From assembly GCA_014607495.2 (NCBI GenBank), contig CP053148.1:6758001-6822000 (forward strand): DNA of 64,000 nt, read 5' to 3'. This document shows positions 1-13,424 of the stretch, in pieces; position 1 is the first letter of the stretch; each line of letters opens with the position of its first letter. The position numbers and the translations under genes are program-made. Source of the stretch: Carposina sasakii. Taxonomy: Eukaryota; Arthropoda; Insecta; Lepidoptera; Carposinidae. Below the pieces are notes generated by a model. The model worked only from the letters and a program-made list of their open reading frames with translations. It was not told where the DNA came from and did no database searches.

Positions 1-1535
1 CGACTCTGCAACGACGCGACGTCGCAGCGCAACGCAATGCAGCAACGAAGCCTCACTCGTAGTCTACATTGGCGGTCGTAGCTCTATATTACATACATAC
101 AGTCATGTAGTCACGCAGTCACGCCTGAGCTTACCACCACCTCTATAATATATCTGGGACTTATATGAAGGAAACGACCGTTTCGTAGCTTATTATATAG
201 TTTTATTTTCATCGCTATTGATATACTATATGAAAGAAACGACTGTTACATATAGCTTAGATAGTATTACAGAAGATACCAACCCTGTTTATTACAGATC
301 TGACAGACAGATGTTATATTCCAGGAGGCTCGCACATACGAGCAAGAAGGCAGCATTAGTCTATCACATCACTTCTCGTTACTTCGTTCGTTGCATGAAC
401 AGGCTGAACGAATGTTAATGAATCAATGTGTAATCGTGTGGAATGTTCCGCAGAATAATTAGCACGTGTGGGATCACAACCTTTATCTCCTCGTGATGTG
501 CCCTTAATAAAAGTGCCTATACAATCAGATATCTATTTGCTTTCCTTATTTGTTTTGGGCTGTATGTAAATAATTGCGCCTACCTCTCCAATCTCATGTT
601 TTATCATATTTTTGTCAAACTTTTTAATTACGGTTTATTTGAATTTATTTATTGACCTATTCATATGGGCTATTTCTCGCGACTCTATCTGTCGGTATAC
701 GAGTAGAAATAAGATGCTCGAATTTTCTTCAAATCCACGCTAACTTACCACAGTCACGCTGTTGAATGCTCGATGAAAATATAGGCTTAGCAAAGCATAC
801 ATGGTCGTCTTCAGCCTATTGTAGTCCACTACTGGAGTAATAATTAATGTGATAATATCAACATATACAATGTATAAGATAAAAAAAACATAATTTAAAA
901 AATGAAAAACCCGAGTGCGTATAAAAGAACCAAACTATGTAATAATATAACAAAAAAGATGAAAACAAGCACTTAGATATCAGGTGGTATAGAATTCTAT
1001 AATATTATTACGGAGAGAATACTATTGAAGAAAATAAAATATTTTCTAACGTCATGTCTTTAGTGACACTCGCCGACCTGAGAGGAATCGATTGACGTGT
1101 GAATCATAAAAATCGGCCCAGGCGTTTAGTCTGTATAGTGCTTCAAAGGAACATACTCGTACATACATACATAGGCTGTTAAACACATTACCACTCCTTT
1201 GCGTCGCGCAGTGGGTAAAAACACATAGAAGAGGTGTGAATCTAGGCGAAAAGTTAGATTATACCCTTGAACGAAAATCTCAGAATGCCTCGGTGTCGTG
1301 CGCGCTCCCAAATCACCTGCTTAAAATGAGCCTGCGGGGTGAAGGGGGTAATGCAAGGTCATTGGACAAAACTTATTCGTCCCGCCTATGCGCAAATTTC
1401 TTCAAATTCGCTACCATAAAGGTGATCTTGTCGCCAACAGATATAATCCGGTAAGAATTGGCTACGTACAAAACCTTTTCGAATTTATAACGGTGGAACC
1501 ATCTCGCGGGAAAATATAAAAATTGACCAACGCAA
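1..1535. other. No gene recognised; AT-rich non-coding DNA
   Basis: No convincing coding exon or known repeat was recognised here. The first 60 bases are richer in CG dinucleotides than the rest. The few open frames are under 100 codons, have no recognisable motif and lack plausible splice context. The sequence adjoining the RTE fragment from about 1440 no longer aligns with the element. Confidence 0.5.
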
Positions 1536-1539
1536 CAGT

Positions 1540-2922
1540 CAACTTTGGTCTTCTGCCGCATAATTTCGTTTCGGACTTTGTCCATTAGCGAGATTCCGAG
1601 CATTGACCTTTCCATAGCTCTTTAAGTGACATGCAATCAGTGAGCCAGCCCCACCGTCAGGTTCCACGTTTCGGCTCCGTAAATCAAGGCCTGGTAGAAC
1701 GCGCTGATCGAACACCTTGGTCTTGAGGCATTGTGGCAAGGATGATTCAAAGATATGACGCAACTTCCCAAACGCTGCCCACCCAAGCTGCACTCTTCTG
1801 GTGATTTCTCCCTCAAAGTTGTCTTTACCCAGCTGCAATATTTGCCCAAGGTATACATACTTCTGGACAATTTCTAGGGGTACACCTTAGACGGATATCG
1901 ACTCAGGGATGACGTATAGATTGAACATTACCTTGGTCTTGTCCAGGTTCATCCCGAATCCCACACCTCCCTTCCCAGGCAGAATCGAGACTAGAGAGCA
2001 TTTTTTGCAGGTCCTGCAGCGATTCAGCCATTAAAACTATATCGTATGTAAAGCGGAGATGCGTGAAATATTCACCATTGACGTTGATGCCTAGTCCATC
2101 CCACTGAAACACGGAGTAATTGGATCGATCTTGTTTGGTGGGTTTGGACTTGAACGGACATCATAAGCACCTTCACATATCGCCAGTCGATTTGGCATCG
2201 CTGCAAGGATTCCTAAACGGCTCAAGTTTCGATGGAGTCGAAGGCTTTCTCGTAGTCCATAAAAGCCATACACAGCGGTTGGTTAAACTCCTCCAACTTC
2301 TGTATAACCTGCGAAACCCTGCCTGTTCCGGTGGCTGGAAGGCATCAAATCTCAAGGCCAGACGATTCGTAACAACTCTCGAGAACAGCTTATAGACGTG
2401 GTTCAGAAGTGTGATCGGCCTATAGTTTTTGATGAGCTTTTTGTCTCCCTTCTAGAAAAACAATGCCACCACACCTCTTTTCCATGCCTTCGGAGATCGC
2501 CCCCTTAACGAGGCGAGTGTTCCAGATTCGGAGGTCGCGTCTCACCATGCTCTTTATCTTTTTGTTGAGCGACTGGGGATCTAGCAAAGCATCCTCTGGT
2601 GATTTCCGTCTAAGTTGCATCAGTCCCAGGGTTTCGCTAGACAGTTTGGACTTCTTATCTGATCGCCTTTTCCGAAAGTGCCTCGTGACCACTCCGCTTA
2701 CAACCCCGATTATTCCTTGTAAGTCCTCGTCAACACTTGCTGGGGTTTCCATGGCGGCAAATAGATTTTTTAATTCCAGTTGGAACACATCATGTCCTGC
2801 TTGGGGCATATTGGGATGGAGAACTTGCCTTACCATGCTATAGGCTATGTGGAGGAGCTGTTCATAATGGCCAGGGACAAGTCTACATTTAGTAAGCTGA
2901 AGGCTCCAGTAATGAAGTGCCC
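1540..2922 (-). mobile_element. Decayed RTE-type non-LTR retrotransposon fragment
   Basis: Read on the minus strand, several broken frames line up in the order expected for an RTE-clade endonuclease/reverse-transcriptase protein. First comes the region before the RT (2836-2420, ending near GGIVFLEG). Next is the start of the RT with QPPEQAGFR (about 2340-2310), then the catalytic region where FADD has decayed to FTYD after LRF (about 2055). The C-terminal part (1870-1540) contains LGWAAFGKLR, LKTKVFDQ and AMERSMLGISL. These last blocks match the better preserved RTE copy at 36776-37548. The stretch between RT motifs A and C is shortened and several frameshifts break the reading frame. The endonuclease part is absent, so the copy is 5'-truncated and dead. 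Homology ends at about 1540 before the protein end is reached. The RTE assignment rests on the conserved blocks and was not tested by a search. Confidence 0.85.
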
Positions 2923-3324
2923 CTAGAAAAAGAAGAAGAAAGTGTAGTATTTTAATATTTGCAATTTCCCAGCTGTGAACACGTCATATCCAAATTAAAA
3001 AGGTATTGGGAGAAATGAGTGAGGCATACTTGATTTGATTAAACATTTTTAAATATAAATAGCAACATAATTATACTTTCTTTATAAGTTGTATGGTTGC
3101 CTGGTGATATTTTTTTGTGTTTCCTTACTGTTGACTCGGTTCTGGCTACATAGTCATATCCTACTATCTATTTTTCGTTAAGTAAGGAAGTTTTACTTTT
3201 TTATTAGCAAATCCGCGAAGAAACTATACTAAAGCTAGGAAATCTCACATACGTACATCTCACGTAGAATAAACTAAAAGTTCATTTTATCATTATTCAA
3301 ATTGGCGTTCTCTTTGTTCCCCAG
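2923..3324. other. Non-coding stretch upstream of the NOS1AP-like exon
   Basis: Nothing coding was seen. The right end carries a good splice acceptor: a T/C-rich run, TTCTCTTTGTTCCCCAG, with its AG at 3323-3324. This suggests the exon that follows is preceded by an intron in the 5' untranslated region, so a further non-coding exon would lie upstream. Confidence 0.45.
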
Positions 3325-3466
3325 AACACTCCATCAAAACCAGGAGCGAGCGGAAGAATGAGTCTCGATGTTTAAAAAGGTGTCGAAGTCCCGTAGCGTG
3401 CGCGTGGTACTTAAGGTGAGGGGTTGGAAACGGATCCCGATGAAGCTACTCAAGTGGGGCCGAAAG

Positions 3467-3577
3467 ATGCCGTCAACGCAGCAGCAGTACGACCTGGTGC
3501 CGAATGACGAGTACGACACCAGAATCCCGCTCCATCCGGATGAGGCGTTCCAGTACGGGATCACCTTCCATGCTAAG
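3467..3577 (+). CDS. NOS1AP: NOS1AP/CAPON-like PTB adaptor, first coding exon (partial gene)
   Basis: This exon encodes 37 residues beginning MPSTQQQYDLV and containing YDTRIPLHPDEAFQYGITF. The pattern MPS-x(3)-Y-[ND]LV-x(4-5)-D-x-RIPLH-x-[DE]-[ED]AFQ-x-GI-x-F-x-AK is the N-terminus of NOS1AP (CAPON) and its insect orthologues. There it leads into a phosphotyrosine-binding domain that links neuronal nitric oxide synthase and Scribble-type scaffolds to other partners. The exon ends at AAG|GTAAGT (3577/3578), just where the family continues with the first strand of the PTB domain. Start choice: the ATG at 3467 has a good context (AAGATGC) and matches the family start. The frame stays open upstream to in-frame ATGs at 3440 and 3368, after a stop at 3359, so a basic N-terminal extension of up to 33 residues is possible. 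The exon as a whole probably runs from 3325. No downstream exon was recognised in this window, so the gene is incomplete here and its first coding intron would be very long. Confidence 0.8.
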
Positions 3578-6500
3578 GTAAGTTGTAAAATGTTATACCT
3601 ATATTACTTTAGTTCTACTGGTTAGCTTTATATTGTCGATAAGAAGATTGGGGTCACAACTTGTTACTGATGTTAGTTCGATCTTAGGTAAATATTCGAC
3701 AGTCTCACAAAAAATCAAAATGGCTGAATCAACTTGAGTTGCTTTGTAATCGGGTTTCAGCAAGCGACTGACCAGCCATTTTGAATGTGAATAAATAAAT
3801 GAGTTCTGAATCATAGGTTTGATGAGAACCTGGTACAAAAGAACAGTTTCCAACCGCAATACTTTATTTAGACAATGAAGGCCCATATTTACTTAACTTT
3901 GATAAAACAACAAAATTAAATTATCCCGACTTCACCTTCATCACTCATTTTCATCAGATTGTAAGCTCCAGTATTCATATGTACCTATCTACCTAACAAA
4001 CTTTGCAAAGTCAAATACGTCATTCATCATCCCACAACCCAATGGTTAGAAACTTTTTTAAATTGATAGCGAAATTGAAATTAATGTTTCGTGGCACAAC
4101 TTTGTCTTATTTGCTAAGAATATTTTGTTCTGTACTCAGTGTATCATTATGTACACTAACATAGAGATCTTTTAAAAGTGTTCAACTAGCGTAATTTTTT
4201 AACACTAACACGACGTTGTTGCTGAAGAGTTGAGTTGAGTTGCATGAACGATCCTTTCACGATAAAGCCATTGTATTGATCATGATACCCAAGTAACTCT
4301 TAGTAAAAGAGGTATATACACATTAATTAGGTAAGCTACACATTGAGATTTTCCAAATATACACATAGAAAAAATGCACGAGTAAGATAAATAGAGCACT
4401 ACCGCACTGTCCAAGGTAAACATCCTTTATAACGAAATAGTGCAAGATGCTATTTATCAGCAATTTTTTGCGCTGTGCGGCTTCTGTGCCTATAGACCTA
4501 TTGAGTATTCTGTGCTTGAGTGAAGGTAGCGCCCTGCATTGTTTCTGTCTTGTTCAAACACGCGTGTAATGTTGAACGTGCATTGATTTATGAAATGCCT
4601 ACTTACATTATGAAGACGTACTTACGGAAATCGCTTATGACATTTTTCTTTTGTTTTGTTAATAGGGATAAGGGCGATTATTGGAAAATATATGTTATGC
4701 ACAGGAAAATAGTAAATACGTATACTCCTCCCAGATAAGTCATAAAGAAAGCTATTTCCAGGATATTTTCTACGTATATTAGTGTCATAAATCAAACAAT
4801 CGTCAAGCTAAGTCCATATTATTTAAATGAACCAATAGTCTACAGTTTGTTTGGTAATTAAATGTAGCTTTACACTTACTGCTATTTTTGATTTATTTTT
4901 CTATTCTTGGTTAAATTATTGATGATAACTAAAATTTACAATGATAAATACGAGTATGTAAGTGGATTTTTTAAATCTTGCTCGTGAAAAACTTAGTCAC
5001 AATATTTTAGAGTTAGGGTAATTACGAACTATCGTGGGGTAATAACGTAACAACTCAAAACTTAACTTTTTTGTAATTTAAAATAACGATTATATTTATT
5101 CTTTTCCGATCGTTATTTTCCTCAATTCATAAAAATAGAAAATTTGTTAATACCTAGTAACAAAAATATCATTATAACAGAACGAATACTTCGGAATAAC
5201 CTCAAAACGAAATGATGGTTCCTAACCTTTTAGTCGATTGCTTCAAAATAATAAGCTTTTCAAGCAAGGTGGTGCAAAGCCCGGGTGTGTAGTAAATAGT
5301 TGCTAAGGACTCAGTTCTTATATATAACAATTATTAATCAGTTATTATGACGTGTGTGTACGTAAAACTGTATAATAGGGGTCGGTAGTTTACTCAAGTT
5401 TCAACTTTTTATATATAAAACACATAACAATATAAAGAAATACATAGGTACTATATTATAACGTAACAAAAAAAAAAGATCATACATACGTCGCATATAA
5501 CCGAACCTACCTATGACAACGTAATATACCTATATAGTGCACACAGTTTTACAGGTTGAGAACCACTGTCAATTAGATTTTTAGATTTTTTGGAAATTTG
5601 GAATATATTTGCCCATTTTCGGAATTACCCAATGCACCTATACTCGTATGTATATTTTTTGTTGAGTTTTGTAAATATTGAAGCTACGGTTTTGTTTTGT
5701 TGCATCTTCAAACCTAAGTACTATAGAATATCAGTATTTTGCTTAATTTCATAAAGCTGACGATCTGACAATATGTCAAGAAGTGACAAGTAGTAGGTAC
5801 AATTCATTATTTTGTACATCACAAACACCTTAAAGGGGTTTAATTAGGTAGTGTGTATTCGAATGGTCGTATGTCCAATTATTTTTCCAGTTTCGGTAGC
5901 TCAAGGTTTTATTAGTATTTTTTCTCGTTTATCATTTTAAGTTTTCTTTTACCGATTTCTACTTTAATTTTATTGGGTCATAACATACGTTATTATAAGT
6001 TATTTGGCACATCAACTTCACTTTCTGTCTATTGGATTTAAAGGTGGAAAAGGTCTTCCTTCGAAAAAAACGGGCACATTTGTCCGTGTTTCATTAGACC
6101 CCAAAGATTCTGCTACTAGTAAACCAACTATTGCTGAAGAATCATTTCTTATGTTAATTGAATACGTTGAATCAGAATCATCAATTCATCATAGTATACT
6201 TTTTTTTTCTCCCCGCGAAGTAGTTTGCCGACTCGCTTTTCATTAAAGATCAATAACAATTTAACCGGCCAAAAAAATTGTTGTTCCGAATTCAGACGTA
6301 GCAGACTAGCAGTTACCTATTCTATTAAACGAACTCGTGTGATCGAAGGCTTACCATGGTCCTCTTACGTCAATTTTGCTATGTAGTATTACGAAGGTAT
6401 TTCCAACCATTATGTAAAATCCCTAGTGCTCGTAATGAGGGATTTTCTGACAAGTTAAAATAACAGTAAAAAATAGATAACGTGAGCGCATCACCTGCCC

Positions 6501-7984
6501 TAATCACACACCCACATCATCTCTCCCAGCTTGAAGGATAGTAATAGTTCCGTGCAATAGACTGTGCACTGATGATTAAAGCTGGCTACATACCCAGACT
6601 GTGTACAGCCGACAATAAATAATCCGGTCGGTTTTCTAAAGACGGTGTAGCATAGCATACGAGTAGGAGACATAGCAAGTAACAAGTTGGATTTTGCTAC
6701 ATGGATGGGGTTAATAGTATCAGATTATAATCTGAATACGAGATGATACCTACTTAATTTTTATTAACAAACTTAAATTTATGAATGACTACTATTCCCC
6801 GTGACTTCATATGCGTGAACTACATAATGTAGATATGTCCTTCTCCGTACTCCTCTGTATATGCCTTTCATCCCATCCCATATTATTAAATGCTACAGAT
6901 ACTTATAACTATTAACCCTCGTGTAGTAGAGTATAGATACCTTTAATTTAGCAGAGATGCAAACAATGCTTAAGTAGGTATCTGCTATATCTTTGTTTTT
7001 CCTAGCGGACCGATTTTTAGTCGGACGTGTACAGCACACTATAATCTGCTTCGTCTATCTATAGTGCTTAGAAACTATTGTTGAGCTGATTGTGGATGTG
7101 GAATGACGTAGGCGAAAAATGGCTGTCTAACGAACGGTGAGTGCTCGGTAGTGTTCGGCGAGGATCCCGGTTGTACTCCGTCCCCCGCGCCCCTGCGATC
7201 TTGATGATGATGATGGCTAATACTATTGATGACTTTGGTTGAGGGGTGAGGTGGGGAGGATTAGTGTAGGTGATGCGCTCTCGCCATCTATCCAGGTGAT
7301 TTGAACAATTTTTTTTTACTTTTAATAGTTGTCAGAAAATCCCTCATTGTTCAGCAATCCCTTTTAATTTATTTATGATAAAAATAAAGTTGATTTGTGA
7401 TATCATTTTTTGACGACTTATCAACTTTATAAAACAGGGTGGTTCATACAATCGTCTGACAAATCTAAGTAGGTAGACGAGTGCTGCTATAATGTTATAC
7501 TCTCGTGACGCAAGTAGACCGCTCACACAACTACTGTCAGACTACCTACAATGTACCTACCTGTAACCACCATTAAGCTTGTTGAAGCAAATCCGCGCAT
7601 ACTATACCTAAATCCCGAATTAATTTGTCTTATCCACCGATGTAAATGCGAGGTGTTGAGTTTCTCAAAAGTCACCCTCCTGAAAGCAATTCTGGATTCA
7701 ATTAGTGCTGTTTCCACTCCGTCGAATCGGGAAATTTTGTTTCACTCTTAACAATTTCGTAATGGCGACAATAAATTTGAAAACGCCCCGACACGCTTAG
7801 CTGTGCGGTCGATGAACAAGTTTTACCATTTAATTCGTAGAGTGATAAACTTTTGGGTGGAAATACATATTTTGTTCGCACAATAGGCGTCATTAGACGT
7901 TTCATTTAATTGTTCGTGTGAATAATGGAATTTATCTTTGTCAATAGACTTTTTATAGAGGTACCTTCAAAATAGGTAATGTTC
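3578..7984. other. Probable NOS1AP intron 1 sequence; no gene seen
   Basis: AT-rich sequence without a convincing exon. A frame at 3886-3599 on the minus strand and one at 6004-6246 on the plus strand (containing GGKGLPSKKTGTFVRVSL) are open but match no family I recognise and have no supporting context. A GC-richer patch at 7100-7290 also gave no recognisable product. If the NOS1AP gene continues on the plus strand, all of this would be intron. Confidence 0.4.
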
Positions 7985-8125
7985 ATAAGCTGATGCGGGA
8001 CTGAAGTCCCATAGAATACATCAGCTGCATCTCCTTCCGTCCAAGTTGTAAGATTCGACTAAGGTACTTAGGGGCTATGAGCTAGTATAAGTAACTAGGC
8101 CCTGCCATGCTAAACGTGACTACCC
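7985..8125 (+). repeat. Dispersed repeat fragment, shared with 16590-16790
   Basis: The block containing CTGCATCTCCTTCCGTCCAA and then TTGTAAGATTCGACTAAGG recurs in diverged form at about 16630-16680 and ends in both places with GCTAAACGT. The shared order of short blocks marks a dispersed repeat. The element class is not known. Confidence 0.55.
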
Positions 8126-10584
8126 AATTTAAGGAACACAGGCGTGTTTATGTACGATACGTAATAATATGTAATAAATAGTACCTACTAACCTAACCTA
8201 CCGCTATTTAGTTTAGATTCCTATCCCGAAAGCTAATTCCATTATACGAATGTCATGAACAATGAACCGTAGCTCAGTTTTAGTGATCGTTTGGTACCTA
8301 TCCAATTGAAATGGACCTATATTGAAGAATGTATAGACGTCGAAATAGATCCTTTTCTTGTGAATCTCTGGATCACCGAAATGATTTTCTTTACTAGTTT
8401 TCTTGTCAATCTTGGAGGTAAAAGTGTAATGCAACGAAATCTATGAACATTTCATTTTTTATGTCTCAAATGATTAGTCGTGTAACATACGGGAAAAGGG
8501 ACAAGATAAAAATTATATAGACACTGGTCCACATTGGCTGCAAAATTATAATACAAACGATATTTTATGAAGCAAGTTATTTACACTATCTCGTTAATTT
8601 AATATTGAATATTTTACTGTGATATAAATAACGTCCTTTTTCCAGTTTTATACCAAACTATTCATGAATTCCTGAGCGAACATCCGATATAATGAATGTA
8701 AAAAAAATGTATGTATTCATCAGTTTTTACAAAGAGCAACCAAAGTTCGCGTGGGTAGGTACAGGAAAAAAGTTAATAAAACTAGTACCTAATAGCAAAG
8801 ACAGTAGTGTGAATCAGTTATTTTAAAAACTTGGAGTACTTTCATTGCAGTTAGTCGACTTTGCAAAGGAAATTACCTACAATCCTCATTCTTGTGACAG
8901 GTTTCATTCCGCTTCTGCCTTAGAATATGTTTTTTTTTATATTAGCTATTTTTTACCACTCGGTGTGCACTGGGCATTAATTAAAATGTCCCAAATATGG
9001 TCAAATTCAAAATGAATCTTGATTCCTCACAGTTTATGCCTGTTTCCACCTATTTCCCTGCTTTAGGAGGTATATCTATAGCGGGCTTCCTAAGCATAGA
9101 TTATAAGGGCTTCGGTCAGTTATTTCTTTACCTTTATGTCTTCATTACTCTACAAACTGAAAAGGGTAGGATTGTAAAAACATAGTTTTTCATGCGACGA
9201 TAAATAGTTCGTATGTACTTTAAGGTATTAACCCATTCGGGGTATATAATAAAATAGGCAGCTGTTTGTGTAATAAACACAAATTGTATAGTCTAATGTG
9301 AAAAAGTATCATACAACAGTCTAATTAAAATATAAAGTATTTATACTTGCCCACTTGCCTATTAGTTCATCATAATTTCGTGAAGTTACATTCAATATCA
9401 ACTAAATAATCTTAAATACACTTTGGTACTTACAGTCTGTTGTAAATAATATATAGGTACACCTACCTATTCTATCCTTTGGCACTAAATCTAGAACTTA
9501 AGCAAGCCGACCTGTAACCATGTTAACACGTTCTACAAACCTATAAAGCGAGCGCATTACATGGCCGTCTTAATAAAACGTGACTCTTAAATCCGAAATT
9601 CGAGTCCGGAGGCAAGACGGGCCCCATTCACGTCTATCCACACAATAGCCGGGCACAAAGAGGCCCTTTATAGCATTTTCCCTCACACTGCGCCCCTTAG
9701 CCCCGAGTTACTGGCCCACGCGCTTATGAATGTTTTAAGAGACGAGGCCCCAGAGCTTTTACATGAGTATATATACAAACTTAGTTGCATTCGGAAAGAG
9801 CAGAGGTAGTGAAAGAAGAGGTAGTGAATTTTTGCCGGACCATAGTTTACAAGTTTACGCTGTTGTCTTGTCACAAGATTAGTACAAGACTTGGCAGTGT
9901 ACTTTTGGTTTCTCCAAATTCTTTCTAGAAATGTAATGTCAAAAACTACTATATCCTTGATATAGTGCCGCGCAGCGACCGGCACACTAACATTGTAACA
10001 GCATGTAGGTACATATTCCTGCCGCAGGAACAGCCACCCTGTAACTAGTAACTACTTAACTAATCTCCCCAAAAGCTCAGTATTATATGAATAGAACAAA
10101 ATCTAATAATGGAATATGCACATAAATCTTTGATCTAATGTATATAGTATACTAAATGTCGTGTACAAATGGAGTAAGCGAATGTCATTGCCTCCACAAA
10201 CCTATACAGGTTTAGAGGTAACAGAATATTAAAATGTGTGATACACTGTATTTACCCTAATAAAAAAAAAATAAAAAAAAATCTTTCAATATAAAATTGA
10301 TGTCCTTTGTTCTGATAAATTGAAAATATCTTTCCTCTTACTCGACCTTGAGTGTGATATCAATTTTCTCTTCTGTTTGCTATCAATTATTCGATGTTCG
10401 GTTATGTGATTGTTTAGTCTTGTTCGAAGTAAAGACAAAAGATCTTTTGGTTTATCAGAATTTTTATACTTACTCGTACTACGAGTGCTACGACCAAAAT
10501 CGACGAAAGCCCAAGTTGTTCATGTACCTTATGTTTGCTACATTTGTTTTTATAATGTTCACAAGCTAACCAGACAATAAAGTC
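8126..10584. other. No gene recognised
   Basis: AT-rich sequence. Open frames at 8434-8213 (-), 8997-9185 (+) and 9985-9683 (-) lack recognisable motifs and are treated as chance. Nothing else was identified. Confidence 0.4.
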
Positions 10585-10585
10585 G

Positions 10586-10666
10586 ATTCCGGCAGTCACA
10601 CTTAAGAACGAAGAGAGATAGACCTGACTAAAATTAGGTTTAGGTTTATGTGTGACTGCCGGAATT
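10586..10666. repeat. Short inverted repeat (MITE-like hairpin)
   Basis: ATTCCGGCAGTCACAC at 10586-10601 is matched by its exact reverse complement GTGTGACTGCCGGAAT at 10651-10666, with a 49-base spacer. The arms extend slightly with mismatches. The structure resembles the ends of a very short inverted-repeat element; no clear target duplication was seen. Confidence 0.6.
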
Positions 10667-11840
10667 GACCCCAATGTCCGCTTTTAACTTTATGTCAATT
10701 GACAGTTATGTAATTAAGTTTTTTTTTTATAATGTTCCACTAATCAGGGATTTGGTATGCCACTAATCTCATAATATTTTTTCTTTCATATCATTTTTCT
10801 CCTGACAATAATTAACACAACATAAACAAAAATATAGAAATTTTCCTACGTATAATATATTGAATGATCTACGTATATGTACAAATTTGCAAGTTTTTAA
10901 TAAAGAAAATAACTCTGTACATTTTCTGTGCTAGCTGTTGAGTACCTAAGCCATTGCAAGTCTGAAGCCTGAGTCTCTAGTAAAATTATTTTCCGCGTTG
11001 GCGAAAACCGACGCTCCGCACAACGTTATCTGTGTCAGATCTTGTACCATAAAATATATCTTTACATTTGGTAGTCAATGCAGCAAAGAAATTATAACCT
11101 AGAATTTTACAGCAATCATTATATTTTATTTTATGTAACAACACTGTTGTTATATTTTAAGCCAAGCTAGTTTTATGCTTGTATTTGGTGAAATAAATTA
11201 GAATAAATGAATTAAATAAATATTCGTTTGAGAAGAAATTAATTTATATGCAATTAATCCATTACCTGCTCTTATTTTATTATTGTTTCTGAGAAACTCG
11301 AGGTGTTCGACATTGATACAAGCCCGTGGGAATAAACGCTGTCCGTCTTACTGTGCTATCATCGCTTCATATTTGCTGTGTATAAAAGTCGTTGATGGTT
11401 AATAAAGTAAACATAAGGCATCAGCAGTTTGATTCGTTGATTGAAAACGTGTGGAAGCGTCAAAATGCTGTGCACTAATTTATCAAAGAGCGTTTACATT
11501 AGCTTTCCTCCAGTAATCGAGAAACGTACAGACGCTGCTAACAAATTATTGACTAAATTTTTAGTAGTAGTAGTAGACTTTATTAACACAAAGAATACCT
11601 ACCCACGTTTCCGTAGGAAATATTGAAAGATTACTCCCAAGGGAACCTATCTTCTGTCGCAGTCACAGTTTTCCTTAAATAGGAAGATCGTTAATCGGTA
11701 TTGTGAGTCTTCGTCTCCGTAGATTGTTATACTCGTATATGAAGAGCTTTTTTTCTCCGTCGGTACCTATGTTCCAAAATCGCAACATATCTTAGTCCCA
11801 CGATTAGAAACATACATACCTAAATATAGATCCATAATTC
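10667..11840. other. No gene recognised
   Basis: AT-rich non-coding DNA with no exon-like open frame that could be supported. Confidence 0.4.
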
Positions 11841-11851
11841 AGAAACCAACA

Positions 11852-12452
11852 TTGACGGCACATAGTATTTTTTTTAGGAATCAGGACCTTTGGCTCAGCA
11901 GATGTGGTTTACTGATCACCGGACTTTTTATCTTTAAAAATAAATTTAAAAATGTCTATGCGGTAAAGCTATGGAACTCGCTGCCTCACTCTGTGAGAGA
12001 CTGTCCATCAGTTGATGTTTTTAAGAAAAGATTGAAGGTCCATTATTTATCTCTCCCATCTTCTTGATTAATAGTGTCTGATTATTGGTTTCTTACTATT
12101 GTATACCAATATACTTACATTTGATGTTATTTTTATCATTTAGTATGTATACTATTTATCTATGCTTATCTATGTTTATGTGTTTTATTTAGGTATTTAT
12201 GTTTATGTAGTCTATTAAGGTATTTTTGTTTATTTTAGGTTTATGTCTTTTCTTTTATTTAATTATTTAGTTTATTGGTCTGTTTGTGTGCACACATACC
12301 TACCTCTTATGTTAATTTCTCTTTCACGGTTGGTTTGCTGGAAGAAATCTCTTTTAGAGATAAGCACGCCTTTGTACATTTTCTTTGTCATAAACTTTAT
12401 TTGTGAAAACTTTACTGTGTACAATAAAGCATAATAATAATAATAATAATAA
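11852..12452 (+). mobile_element. 3' end of a non-LTR retrotransposon with (AAT)n tail
   Basis: The frame at 11930-12066 ends with KLWNSLPHSVRDCPSVDVFKK and KVHYLSLPSS followed by a stop. A WNSLP-x-x-[VI]R motif just before the C-terminus is typical of CR1/jockey-like LINE proteins in insects. After the stop come about 350 bases of untranslated sequence, an AATAAA at 12423, and a tail of repeated AAT units to about 12452. This is the usual 3' end of a 5'-truncated LINE insertion in plus orientation. Confidence 0.75.
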
Positions 12453-13424
12453 TCAAGCCATATTCTAAATTATTCTCTATAACGAATTTATTTTTTTCTC
12501 TTGGAGAAACCAACAATAACGTCATGTTTCTGGTAACAAGCTTATAGGTACCTTATTATAATGTCATTCTTCAAGGAAACCGCTGTTATAAGAAGTTCTT
12601 ATTTTCTTACACAACTTTGATTAAAACCAAAAAGTTTATTTGAATAAAAGAAAACCAAATTAGAATGTTAGAAAACAGCGTTCACTTTAGGTAGGAATAC
12701 ATATCTAAAAAGATAAGCAATTAGAATTTAATAGATTTACAATATTTGTAGGCTAACAAAAAAATAATATATAATATAATAATAATATATATTTAGTCAA
12801 AATATAGCTTTTTAGATGTTGCCCGCGACTTCGCCCGCGCGACGTCAGTGGAATGTTGTTCTGAATACAATATTTCAAGAAAATTTATTAAGCAAAGACA
12901 GCGTGCAGAAGCGGTAAACAAACAAACTTACTTTTTAATTTGTAATATTGGATGGGATAACGGATAAATTAACGGATTTCGATCAGTCGTATGTCGTATT
13001 AAAACTTACATACTTTATACATATTGTAGATAGAGACGCGTCTGTTTGCAACTTTACGTTTTGGAATCGGGCTATTTACCGTTTGCTAATTAATTTATGA
13101 CTAAAAGTTTAGAATAGATTGAGCTTTTTTGGATTTATTTTTATTGATACAAAAAAGATTTTCAACGACAAAATAAGCATCGTGAAATGTATGAGAACAA
13201 GCCTTTATATCACCACAGTACCACTGAGACTGAAAGTATTTGTGAATCGTTCGCAAATGGATACATCTGTCGTGCGGCGCTGGAACGTCGGTGGTGACGG
13301 ATGGGGCCATTTGTCCGAGCGCAGTGTCCCCACCTACCCATATCGGAAAACCATTACGGAATGATATTTTCGAATTGTCTTGTCTACATATCGTCTTCTT
13401 TCTTTGGATAACATTTATACATCT
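12453..13424. other. No gene recognised; decayed repeat remnants
   Basis: A short fragment with GTTGCCCGCGACTTCGCCCG at about 12818 resembles the head of the ACTAGTGGACGCCCGCGACT repeat family but soon diverges. The minus-strand frame 13658-13101 runs through repeat sequence and is not considered a gene. Confidence 0.4.

Noticed and set aside
7130..7180. Possible exon end at AACG|GTGAGT near 7136
   Set aside because: The upstream frame is short and matches no family; a single donor-like match is expected by chance.
9580..9640. Possible tRNA-like TTCGAGTCC block
   Set aside because: The T-arm-like string is not accompanied by matching acceptor, D and anticodon arms on either strand.
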